Below, piece by piece: positions 1 through 5,651 of a stretch of 8,182 bases of DNA. The notes below the pieces were generated by a model, which was given only the letters and a program-made list of their open reading frames with translations, was not told where the DNA came from and did no database searches. Source of the DNA: Dehalococcoidia bacterium. GTDB lineage: Bacteria > Chloroflexota > Dehalococcoidia > Dehalococcoidales > DAOWJH01. A program made the translations under genes and the position numbers. Position 1 is the stretch's first letter. Each line of letters opens with the position of its first letter. The stretch lies in the NCBI GenBank assembly GCA_030640495.1, contig DAOWJH010000105.1:1-8182 (forward strand), given 5' to 3'.

Positions 1-150
1 ATGTATCTTCTCGGAATAAGGACGTCCCGCCAAACCACGCTCCTGTGCCCGCCTCATCTTTGAGGTAGCAATCATCTCCATCGCCCTGGTAATCTTGGCA
101 GTACTCCGAATGCTGCGTATCCGACGACGAATTAGGCGAATATTAGCCAA
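1..150 (-). CDS. atpG: ATP synthase F1 gamma subunit, N-terminal 50 codons (partial)
   Basis: The minus strand is open from a TTG at 150-148 to the window edge and encodes 50 residues beginning MANIRLIRRRIRSIRSTAKI, followed by TRAMEMIATSKMRRAQ. This is the signature N-terminus of the F1 gamma subunit (IRRRI...T.KIT.AMEMIA.SK.R.AQ), the helix that forms the rotor coiled coil inside the alpha3beta3 hexamer. The codon just before the TTG is an in-frame TGA, so TTG is the first possible start, and the next Met is residue 24, inside the conserved block. A GAGGT ribosome binding site lies 6 nt upstream. The C-terminal remainder lies outside the window. In most bacteria atpA directly precedes atpG; here the upstream neighbour is a repeat cluster and then nuoK. 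Identification is firm; whether the complete gene is intact cannot be seen. Confidence 0.9.
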   Translation of the reverse strand, partial: MANIRLIRRRIRSIRSTAKITRAMEMIATSKMRRAQERGLAGRPYSEKIH

Positions 151-156
151 TCAGTT

Positions 157-161
157 ACCTC
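157..161 (-). promoter_or_regulatory. Ribosome binding site of atpG, lying in the repeat edge
   Basis: Minus-strand GAGGT is followed by a 6-nt spacer and the TTG start of atpG. The purine run GGGGTGAGG (158-166) is the reverse complement of CCTCACCCC. The same nine bases form the left edge of the other repeat cluster, at 3909-3917. The repeat edge therefore appears to supply the ribosome binding site of atpG. Confidence 0.6.
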
Positions 162-346
162 ACCCCTTAGGTTTTTATTTAGTAACCCTATCCCCCTTTA
201 TCCCCCTTCCCCTTGATAAGGGGAAGGGGGAAGATAATTTCTTGAGAGGGGCTTCGCCCCTCTCAAACTCCCCCGATTACGATACCAGAATAAGGAGAGG
301 AGGAAGGATTTCTTTTAGAGGGGTTTTGCCCCTCTCAAACTCCCCC
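158..346. repeat. Hairpin repeat cluster between nuoK and atpG
   Basis: This modular non-coding repeat fills almost all of the 198 nt between the nuoK stop and the atpG start. From the left it contains: the edge CCTCACCCC (158-166); a perfect 13-bp stem CCCCCTTCCCCTT/AAGGGGAAGGGGG (202-214 with 218-230, loop GAT); a perfect 11-bp stem TTGAGAGGGGC/GCCCCTCTCAA (242-252 with 256-266, loop TTC); and a decayed second copy with stem AGAGGGG/CCCCTCT (317-323 with 329-335). The 18-mer CCCCTCTCAAACTCCCCC occurs at 257-274 and again at 329-346, so the module is partly duplicated. Positions 244-264 match 3962-3982 exactly. No T tract follows any stem on either strand, so a standard intrinsic terminator is not supported. 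No ORF with family features is present. The repeat ends 2 nt from the nuoK stop codon. Confidence 0.85.
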
Positions 347-348
347 AA

Positions 349-660
349 CTACCATTTCATCAGGTCGATTTTGGTGGCATCAATAGTTTCACGGCTACGA
401 TAAATGGCTATTATTATGGCTAAACCAACGGCTGCCTCAGCCGCCGCCACCACCATAATGAAAATAACAAAAACCTGCCCGGTCAGCAGTAACGGCACGA
501 TATAGCGGGAAAAGGCAACCATGGCGATACTCACCGCAACCAGCATAATCTCAATAGACATTAGAATAACTATGGCGCTGCGTTTAACCAGAGCCCCGTA
601 TAGCCCGATGGAGAATAGAATGGCTGACAGTAAAAGGTAATGCTCCAAACCCACAGACAT
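349..660 (-). CDS. nuoK: NADH-quinone oxidoreductase subunit K (complex I membrane subunit)
   Basis: This small membrane subunit of complex I (Nqo11/ND4L homologue) takes part in the proton-translocating membrane arm. The 103-residue protein has the family's usual length and three hydrophobic segments (about 5-24, 29-49 and 60-87). Both membrane glutamates needed for proton transfer in E. coli NuoK (E36 and E72) have counterparts: E37 in SIEIM and E75 in AAAEAAVG. The C-terminus IDLMKW is of the usual type, so the gene is not truncated by the adjacent repeat. It starts with ATG, preceded by GGGAG about 10 nt upstream, and lies 4 nt after nuoJ. In related operons nuoL, nuoM and nuoN follow nuoK. 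Here the next gene is atpG, beyond the repeat cluster. Confidence 0.95.
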   Translation of the reverse strand: MSVGLEHYLLLSAILFSIGLYGALVKRSAIVILMSIEIMLVAVSIAMVAFSRYIVPLLLTGQVFVIFIMVVAAAEAAVGLAIIIAIYRSRETIDATKIDLMKW

Positions 661-664
661 AATG

Positions 665-1156
665 TTACTTCTCCCTTACCAAAACGATAGCCCCCAAAAT
701 GGCAGCTAATAAAAGGACAGCGGCAATCTCTACCGGCAAAATATAGCCGTTTTCGCCAAAAAGCCTAGTGGCGAGGGCAGCAGTAGTTGGCTCCACAGGC
801 AGCTCAGCCGATACCTGCCACGGAGTATTGAGCAGGGCAAAACTTACCGCCCCCAAAAATAATACAACCACAATAAAAGCAGGAATTCGTAATTTATTAG
901 ACGGGCTACCCCGCTGAACCTCTCTGGTCAGCATGATAGCTAAGATAACTAGTACCGATATGGCACCAACATAAATCAGAACCTGCACTGCCGCCAGAAA
1001 GTCAGCACTGAGGGTAACATAGATTCCAGCCACAGTGAGGAAGCACAGAATCATGGAGATAGCCGCTCGAAAAATATCACGCAGTAAAACTACGGCTAAA
1101 GCTGCCACTATACCCACTACAGCTAATATCCAGAAAGCAATATCCAGCCCTATCAC
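665..1156 (-). CDS. nuoJ: NADH-quinone oxidoreductase subunit J (complex I membrane subunit)
   Basis: This is the Nqo10/ND6-type membrane subunit of complex I, 163 residues, with about five transmembrane segments (near 5-25, 31-50, 54-77, 92-110 and 139-160). The most conserved part of the family is recognisable in TM3, ADFLAAVQVLIYVGAISVLV (51-70), which contains the flexible pi-bulge region that couples quinone reduction to proton movement. The C-terminal LPVEIAAVLLLAAILGAIVL (140-159) is also typical. The start is GTG at 1156-1154; this GTG overlaps the TGA of nuoI by 4 nt (GTGA), indicating translational coupling. It is followed by nuoK after 4 nt. No odd residues were noticed. Confidence 0.95.
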   Translation of the reverse strand: MIGLDIAFWILAVVGIVAALAVVLLRDIFRAAISMILCFLTVAGIYVTLSADFLAAVQVLIYVGAISVLVILAIMLTREVQRGSPSNKLRIPAFIVVVLFLGAVSFALLNTPWQVSAELPVEPTTAALATRLFGENGYILPVEIAAVLLLAAILGAIVLVREK

Positions 1157-1647
1157 TTCTTCACCTTATCCCTATCAAGGAGTAAAGTCTGCCGAGGTAA
1201 ACCTGCCTCAATCTTGGGTCGGGCATAACCACTGGGCTGCCTCTCCCCAGATAACAACAAGGCCTCCTTATCCATTACCAGTTCTTGCCGACGATACCTA
1301 GCCCGCTCATAGGCATAGCCCATAAACAATGCCTCAAAGGGGCAAGCCTCAACGCACAAGCCACAAAATATACAGCGCCCCATATCCACCTCAAACTTAT
1401 CCACTATATAGTTATTTTCTTCACCCCTGGAGGTTATAATCTCAATGCAACCCTCAGGGCAGCTCTTGGCGCAGGTAGCACAACCGGTGCACCGTTCCTT
1501 GTCCCAGACCAGCTCATTACCCCGAGTTCGGCGCGAGACGGTAAGCCTCTCCTCAGGGTATTGCGTCGTAATCGGCTTACGAAACAGGTGCTTAAAGGTT
1601 AACGCCATTCCTTTAGCTATGCCAATACCATAGTGTTCAAACTTCAA
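1153..1647 (-). CDS. nuoI: NADH-quinone oxidoreductase subunit I (2[4Fe-4S] subunit of complex I)
   Basis: This peripheral iron-sulphur subunit (Nqo9/TYKY) carries clusters N6a and N6b, which pass electrons towards cluster N2 in NuoB. The 164-residue protein keeps all eight ligands: C53, C56, C59 and C102 for one cluster, and C92, C95, C98 and C63 for the other, in two CxxCxxCxxxCP motifs. The N-terminal GIAKGMALTFKHLFRKPITT (7-26 region) followed by QYPEE is the conserved amphipathic segment that docks on NuoH. The start is TTG at 1647-1645, with AGGAGG 8 nt upstream (1656-1661). It overlaps the end of nuoH by 11 nt, so its ribosome binding site lies within nuoH. An internal ATG at codon 14 has no usable spacing from a Shine-Dalgarno and would remove conserved residues. 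Because no NuoE, F or G is encoded here, the donor to N6a/N6b is not known from this window. Confidence 0.95.
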   Translation of the reverse strand: MKFEHYGIGIAKGMALTFKHLFRKPITTQYPEERLTVSRRTRGNELVWDKERCTGCATCAKSCPEGCIEIITSRGEENNYIVDKFEVDMGRCIFCGLCVEACPFEALFMGYAYERARYRRQELVMDKEALLLSGERQPSGYARPKIEAGLPRQTLLLDRDKVKK

Positions 1648-2740
1648 CCCTTCCCCCTCCTAGTCTGAAAAACTTAGACCACAGTAGAGCCAATAGGACA
1701 ACTATCGCCAGATTTAAAAACATTACCGTCCATAATAAAGCCGGCGGCAAGGCAATTACCTCTATGCCAGTTATGACCAGGTTAATCAAAGCCAGGGGCA
1801 GGAGACACTTCCAGGCAAATGCCATTACCTGGTCTATCCGCAAGCGGGGTATAGTGCTCCGCACCCAGAAAATAAGGAAAAATACACCGAATACCTTGAT
1901 CAAGAACCAGAGGAAGGGGGGCAACAGGGGTCCCCTCCAGCCGCCAAGAAAAAGGGTGGTAATGATAGCCGAGATAGCCAGGACTTCACAGTATTCTACT
2001 AAATAAAACATGGCAAACTTCATCCCTGAGTATTCAATATGAAAACCAGCCACAATCTCTGATTCAGCCTCCAGGAGGTCAAAGGGGGTGCGATTAATCT
2101 CAGCACAAGCTGCCAGGAAGTAAATGATGAAACCCAGCGGCTGTAGCAAAATAAAGGGTATGCTCTGAGCCTCTACAATGCTGTTCATAGATAGAGAGCC
2201 AGCGATTAAAACCACACCAATAATGGATAACGCCAGTGGAATCTCATAGCTCACCATCTGGGCTACAGCACGCATAGCCCCGATAAGGGAATACTTATTA
2301 TTGGAGCCCCAGCCAGCCATAAATATCCCAACTACACCAACCGAGCTAACAGCCACCACATAAAGGATACCTATATTGAGGTCAGCCAGCAGTGCCCCGT
2401 CGTGGAATGGCACCACAGCAAAAATCATCAATGCTGGGACAAAGGCAACCACCGGTGCCAGCCAGTGAACCAATTTATCCCCTTTAGCCGGGATAATGTC
2501 CTCCTTGATTAGCACCTTAATCGCATCAGCTACCGGCTGGAGCAGACCAAAAGGTCCAGCTCGGTTAGGACCAAGGCGCACCTGAAAACGTCCCAGCCCT
2601 CTGCGCTCAAACCAGATAAATCCCATAATCATAGCCATAACAAAGACCAAAATAATAACTACAAACACTCCCCAATGAAGCCAGTAGCCCCCCGGCCAGT
2701 CAGGGGACAGGGTTTGCGGATAATAATTGAATATAGCCAC
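1637..2740 (-). CDS. nuoH: NADH-quinone oxidoreductase subunit H (quinone-pocket membrane subunit)
   Basis: This is the Nqo8/ND1 subunit, 367 residues, which links the membrane arm to the Q-module and forms much of the quinone tunnel. Predicted features are about eight transmembrane helices starting near residue 24, the conserved loop ERRGLGRFQVRLGPNRAGPF (45-64), SYEIPLALS (164-172, with E166), the acidic loop EINRTPFDLLEAESEIVAGF (214-233) followed by HIEYSGMKF, and RSTIPRLRIDQ (294-304). The acidic residues E224, E226, E228 and E235 that line the quinone/proton entry region are present. The start is GTG at 2740-2738. The last base of the nuoD TAG is also the first base of this GTG, and GAGGT lies 9 nt upstream. 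The 3' end overlaps nuoI by 11 nt. Length and motifs indicate an intact gene. Confidence 0.96.
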   Translation of the reverse strand: MAIFNYYPQTLSPDWPGGYWLHWGVFVVIILVFVMAMIMGFIWFERRGLGRFQVRLGPNRAGPFGLLQPVADAIKVLIKEDIIPAKGDKLVHWLAPVVAFVPALMIFAVVPFHDGALLADLNIGILYVVAVSSVGVVGIFMAGWGSNNKYSLIGAMRAVAQMVSYEIPLALSIIGVVLIAGSLSMNSIVEAQSIPFILLQPLGFIIYFLAACAEINRTPFDLLEAESEIVAGFHIEYSGMKFAMFYLVEYCEVLAISAIITTLFLGGWRGPLLPPFLWFLIKVFGVFFLIFWVRSTIPRLRIDQVMAFAWKCLLPLALINLVITGIEVIALPPALLWTVMFLNLAIVVLLALLWSKFFRLGGGRVEV

Positions 2741-3843
2741 TATCTATCCACCTCAGCCAGACAGATATCAATGCTACCAAAGATAGCTACGGCATCAGCC
2801 ACCTTCCAGCCAATCATCATATCGCGAAGGGCAGTCAGGTTGATTAGGGTTGGTGCCCGAACATGGAAGCGGTAGGGAGCAATGGAATTATCTGACACCA
2901 GATAAAAACCAAGCTCACCCTTGGGGGCTTCAATATGCCCGTAGGCTTCACCTACTGGTGGGTGAAGCAGGTGAGGCACCTCAGTTCTTACCTCGCCCGG
3001 TGGTAGCTGCTCCACAGCCTGCCTGATAATACGCACGCTCTGGCGCATCTCTTGAATTCTTACCCAATAACGGTCATAACAATCGCCAACACTGCCGGTG
3101 GGTATATCAAATTCCAGGCGGTCATAGACAGAGTAAGGGTCTGCCTTACGGATATCCCATCTAACACCACTACCCCGAAGCACCGGACCACTGGCTGAGA
3201 TATTAATAGCCAGCTCTTCAGGCAGAATACCTACTCCCTTGGCGCGAGCCAGCAGTATCTCATTCTCAGCCAGAAGCTGGTCATATTCATCAATAAAACC
3301 GGGCATGGTGGTGACAAACCTGTCCAGGGCAGGTAAGAATTCAGCGGGGATGTCGTGGCTTACCCCACCGATACGCATATAGTTATAGGTAAGTCGCTGA
3401 CCACAGACCATCTCAAACAGGTCCAGAATTTTTTCCCTTTCCCGAAACATATATAATAGGGGAGTCATAAAAGCGCCGCAATCATTCAAAAAGGCGCCAA
3501 CGCCGACTAAGTGACTGGCGATGCGCTGTAGCTCAGCTATAATGACCCGTAGGTATTCAGCCCGCTCAGGAACAGGAATTCCAGCCAGCTTCTCTACTGC
3601 CAGAACATAAGCCAGGTTATTGCTCATTGAGGCTAAATAATCCAACCTATCGGTAAACGGGATATTCTGGGTGTAGGTGCGTCCCTCAGCCAGCTTCTCA
3701 ATCCCCCGATGGAGATAACCAAGAACTGGCTCCACATCTACAATGACTTCACCATCAAGGGTCAACCTCATGCGAAACACCCCATGGGTGCTGGGGTGCT
3801 GGGGACCTACATTGATAACAAAGGGTTCAGTTTTAATTGCCAT
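2740..3843 (-). CDS. nuoD: NADH-quinone oxidoreductase subunit D (49-kDa quinone-binding subunit)
   Basis: This Q-module subunit (Nqo4, 49 kDa) is related to the large subunit of [NiFe] hydrogenases, and together with NuoB it forms the quinone-reduction site. The 367-residue protein carries GPQHPSTHG (13-21), whose histidines H16 and H20 correspond to the conserved quinone-site loop. It also has RGIEKLAEGRTYTQ (46-59) and TDRLDYLASMSNNLAY (64-79), where Y69 matches the quinone headgroup tyrosine. The C-terminus GSIDICLAEVDR is the canonical end. The start is ATG, with AAGGG 7 nt upstream and an in-frame TAA just before, so no longer N-terminus is possible. NuoC and NuoD are separate genes here, not a fused nuoCD. 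The 228-nt gap upstream is exceptional for this operon and is largely repeat. It is followed by nuoH with a 1-nt overlap. Confidence 0.96.
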   Translation of the reverse strand: MAIKTEPFVINVGPQHPSTHGVFRMRLTLDGEVIVDVEPVLGYLHRGIEKLAEGRTYTQNIPFTDRLDYLASMSNNLAYVLAVEKLAGIPVPERAEYLRVIIAELQRIASHLVGVGAFLNDCGAFMTPLLYMFREREKILDLFEMVCGQRLTYNYMRIGGVSHDIPAEFLPALDRFVTTMPGFIDEYDQLLAENEILLARAKGVGILPEELAINISASGPVLRGSGVRWDIRKADPYSVYDRLEFDIPTGSVGDCYDRYWVRIQEMRQSVRIIRQAVEQLPPGEVRTEVPHLLHPPVGEAYGHIEAPKGELGFYLVSDNSIAPYRFHVRAPTLINLTALRDMMIGWKVADAVAIFGSIDICLAEVDR

Positions 3844-3908
3844 GATTTAACCCTTGCAACAAAGGCTACCTATTCTCCTTTTCTCCAGTTATAGAGATTG
3901 TTTATTAA

Positions 3909-4031
3909 CCTCACCCCCTTAATCCCCCTCTCCTTCCCAAGGAGAGGGGGAGGAGGTTTTAGAGAGGGGCTTCGCCCCTCTCTTACCTGCACTCCCCCCT
4001 TCCTTTAATAAGGGAAGGGGGCAGGGGGATA
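3909..4031. repeat. Hairpin repeat cluster inserted between nuoC and nuoD
   Basis: This is a second copy of the modular repeat seen at 158-346, in the same orientation. It begins with the same edge CCTCACCCC (3909-3917), then carries three successive stems: CCCCCTCTCCTT/AAGGAGAGGGGG (3924-3935 with 3939-3950, perfect, loop CCC); AGAGAGGGGC/GCCCCTCTCT (3961-3970 with 3974-3983, perfect, loop TTC); and CCCCCTTCCTTT/AAGGGAAGGGGG (3995-4006 with 4010-4021, one G·T wobble, loop AAT). The central stem is identical to the left copy over 21 nt (3962-3982 against 244-264), while flanking arms differ in sequence yet keep pairing, suggesting that folding is conserved. It lies in a transcribed position inside the nuo operon, so its RNA would form three hairpins in the polycistronic message. 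No T tract follows any stem. Confidence 0.85.
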
Positions 4032-4071
4032 GGTTGCTAAACGACCGATGTTGGTAGATTCTGAGACAACT

Positions 4072-4512
4072 TCATAGATAATCCTTCCGCAATGGATGTC
4101 CCTGAAAACCCTGCCAGAGGAAGATGCGCTTCAGATTGGGGTGCCCATCAAAACTAATCCCCATAAGGTCATAAATCTCCCGCTCCTGCAAATCGGCTCC
4201 TCGCCATAAACTAACTACTGAAGGAAGGCTGGGCTTCTCCCGCTCATAACATCGGGTTTTCACTACCAGGCTGTGGTTATGCTTTAATGAGGTTAGGTGA
4301 TAAACCATCTCAAAGTAGTCATAATAATCAACAGCGGTAATGCTGGTGAGGTAATCAAAATCAAGACCGGGGGTGTCTTTCAGAAAAGTAGCTACAGCTA
4401 ACCAAGACTCGCTGTTAACCACCAGACTATCTTGGCTAGAGTCTACAATGCTCCCCGGAAGGTGCTCCTCTACTTGGCTGGCTATTTCTTCACCAGAAAA
4501 GGCTAGTGTCAT
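4072..4512 (-). CDS. nuoC: NADH-quinone oxidoreductase subunit C (30-kDa subunit)
   Basis: This cofactor-free Q-module subunit (Nqo5, 30 kDa) scaffolds NuoD. From the chosen ATG it has 146 residues, a compact form of the family. The hallmark C-terminal region is complete: EREIYDLMGI (110-119), FDGHPNLKRI (121-130) and the terminal HPLRKDYL. The mid-protein YLTSITAVDY (54-63) also matches the family. I chose ATG at 4512-4510 because GAGGG lies 8 nt upstream (4521-4525) and the gene then starts 4 nt after nuoB. A TTG at 4533 in the same frame would add seven residues and overlap nuoB by 17 nt, but its only purine run is 2 nt away, so it is less likely. Downstream, the 228-nt spacer to nuoD holds the hairpin repeat. 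Confidence 0.93.
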   Translation of the reverse strand: MTLAFSGEEIASQVEEHLPGSIVDSSQDSLVVNSESWLAVATFLKDTPGLDFDYLTSITAVDYYDYFEMVYHLTSLKHNHSLVVKTRCYEREKPSLPSVVSLWRGADLQEREIYDLMGISFDGHPNLKRIFLWQGFQGHPLRKDYL

Positions 4513-4516
4513 CCCC

Positions 4517-5119
4517 CTATCCCTCGGTAACAATGCTCCGCTTAGATATTTTGTTATGTAGCAGCCTTATGCCATAAAGCAGGGCTTCAGGGCGTGGTGG
4601 GCAACCAGGCACATAGACATCAACGGGGACTATGAGATTAACCCCGGGCACCACACTATAGGAGTGAGCAAAGGTGCCGCCGCTAATAGCACAGGCACCC
4701 ATAGCCAACACCCACTTTGGCTCAGCCATCTGGTCATAGATTCGCCTCAACTGTGGCGCCATCTTCCAGGTTAAAGTTCCAGCAACAATCATCAGGTCAG
4801 CCTGGCGTGGTGAGGGGCGAAAGATTTCCATACCAAAACGAGAGATATCAAAACGAGAGGCGGCAGTGGCAATCATTTCAAAGGCACAGCAAGCCAGACC
4901 AAAATTCACCGGCCAGAGTGAAAACTTCCGTGCCCAGTTAAGCGCCCCATCCACCGTGGTCACCAAGACATTGCGCTGTATTTCCTGTGCCAACCACCTA
5001 TCCGGGTCAGGAATAGGCTGCTGGCAGTGCGCCTTCAGCGACTCTATAGCCTCACCTTCAACCCTATCAAGCTGCTTATCACCATAAACGTATATTTCTG
5101 GTTTGTCTTTTACTTCCAT
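4517..5119 (-). CDS. nuoB: NADH-quinone oxidoreductase subunit B (cluster N2 subunit)
   Basis: This Q-module subunit (Nqo6/PSST) carries the terminal [4Fe-4S] cluster N2, which reduces quinone. The 200-residue protein shows the N2 ligands: the adjacent pair C77-C78 in NFGLACCAFEM, C143 in AMGACAISGG and C173 in VPGCPPRPEAL. RFGMEIFRPSPRQADLMIVA (94-113) and PKWVLAMGA (134-142) are also family signatures. The N-terminal 45 or so residues are a variable extension, common in this family. The start is ATG at 5119-5117, with AAGG 7 nt upstream. It overlaps nuoA by 10 nt and is followed by nuoC after 4 nt. Confidence 0.96.
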   Translation of the reverse strand: MEVKDKPEIYVYGDKQLDRVEGEAIESLKAHCQQPIPDPDRWLAQEIQRNVLVTTVDGALNWARKFSLWPVNFGLACCAFEMIATAASRFDISRFGMEIFRPSPRQADLMIVAGTLTWKMAPQLRRIYDQMAEPKWVLAMGACAISGGTFAHSYSVVPGVNLIVPVDVYVPGCPPRPEALLYGIRLLHNKISKRSIVTEG

Positions 5120-5481
5120 TCCAAGACCTTCTTCCTCCAGGCATAGATATAGCCGACAACAATAATGGAAATAAAAATAAGTATGCTAATAAAACCAAAA
5201 CTGCCTATTTGCCTGAGGTTAACTGCCCACGGATACAGAAAAACAACCAAGATATCAAGAGCAATAAATAGCAGGGCGTAAAAATAGTAACGGAAATTAA
5301 ATTGAACCCATGATTTACCTACGGTCTCCATGCCACACTCGTAGGTTGAGTTCTTAACAGGATTAGGCTTATGGGGAACAATACCAATAAATCTAAGAAA
5401 GACAGGGAGGAGAAGGGTGCTAACAGCAAAAAAAATAGCAACTATAAGAAATAACCCGATATACCCATAATTTGCCAGCAA
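5110..5481 (-). CDS. nuoA: NADH-quinone oxidoreductase subunit A (complex I membrane subunit)
   Basis: This three-helix membrane subunit (Nqo7/ND3), 123 residues, heads the operon. Helices lie near 8-30, 66-86 and 96-115. The family loop with YECG (47-50) contains the conserved cysteine C49 that lies near the quinone site, and FNFRYYFYALLFIALDILVV (61-80) followed by FLYPWA matches the conserved second helix. One point is unusual. Most homologues have Asp-x-Glu in this helix (E. coli D79 and E81, in FDVEALFLFPWA), whereas this protein has D76-I77-L78, keeping the Asp but replacing the Glu with Leu. The start is TTG at 5481-5479, supported by AGGAGG 7 nt upstream (5489-5494). A promoter is placed just upstream. 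Confidence 0.95.
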   Translation of the reverse strand: MLANYGYIGLFLIVAIFFAVSTLLLPVFLRFIGIVPHKPNPVKNSTYECGMETVGKSWVQFNFRYYFYALLFIALDILVVFLYPWAVNLRQIGSFGFISILIFISIIVVGYIYAWRKKVLEWK

Positions 5482-5514
5482 CTATTGTCCTCCTGCCTCA
5501 CAATAACGACTGTT

Positions 5515-5544
5515 AGTATAGCATACCAGCCTTGCCTAAGACAA
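5515..5544 (-). promoter_or_regulatory. Probable sigma70-type promoter of the nuo operon
   Basis: On the minus strand TTGTCT (5539-5544) is followed by an 18-nt spacer and TATACT (5515-5520). TGC directly before the latter gives an extended -10 (TGn-TATACT). The predicted transcript start would be near 5508, leaving a leader of roughly 27 nt containing the AGGAGG site of nuoA. This was matched by eye; no transcript data are available. Confidence 0.55.
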
Positions 5545-5589
5545 TGGTGGTTATGGGGATGGATTGATTAACTATCTTGTGCTGGCTAC

Positions 5590-5619
5590 TTGACGAAAAG
5601 CAAGCTCTAATTGTATTGT
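5590..5619 (+). promoter_or_regulatory. Probable promoter of rsmD-coaD (divergent from nuoA)
   Basis: TTGACG (5590-5595) matches five of six -35 consensus bases. It is followed by an 18-nt spacer and TATTGT (5614-5619), a four-of-six match to the -10. The transcript would start near 5626, about 26 nt before the rsmD ATG. With the nuo promoter about 45 nt away on the other strand, the 170-nt region 5482-5651 is a divergent promoter region. I saw no convincing operator palindrome in it. Confidence 0.45.
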
Positions 5620-5651
5620 AATAGTAAAGGGGAATATACCTTCAATTAAGA

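Noticed and set aside
202..266. Rho-independent terminator after nuoK
   Set aside because: The stems are strong, but no run of T follows them on the minus strand; the sequence after them is A/G-rich or repeat. They are reported as repeat hairpins only.
158..346. CRISPR array
   Set aside because: The repeats are few, self-complementary and irregular in spacing, with no unique spacers and no cas genes nearby.
95..403. Plus-strand open frame of about 100 codons across the repeat cluster
   Set aside because: It is antisense to atpG and nuoK and runs through the hairpin repeat, giving low-complexity repeated residues with no family resemblance. It is an accidental frame.
1192..1209. Extra cysteines or an altered cluster in NuoI
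   Set aside because: The additional C67 after the first CP motif is at residue positions encoded near 1447 and is common in this family (CPxxCI). The eight ligands are standard. The gene's 3' end, checked here, is also normal.
4012..4028. G-quadruplex
   Set aside because: Only three G runs of three or more lie close together, so a four-tract motif is not met. The bases are better explained as one arm of the repeat stem plus flank.
4513..4533. TTG at 4533 as the start of nuoC
   Set aside because: Its only purine run is 2 nt from the codon and it would overlap nuoB by 17 nt. ATG at 4512 has GAGGG 8 nt upstream and a 4-nt gap.
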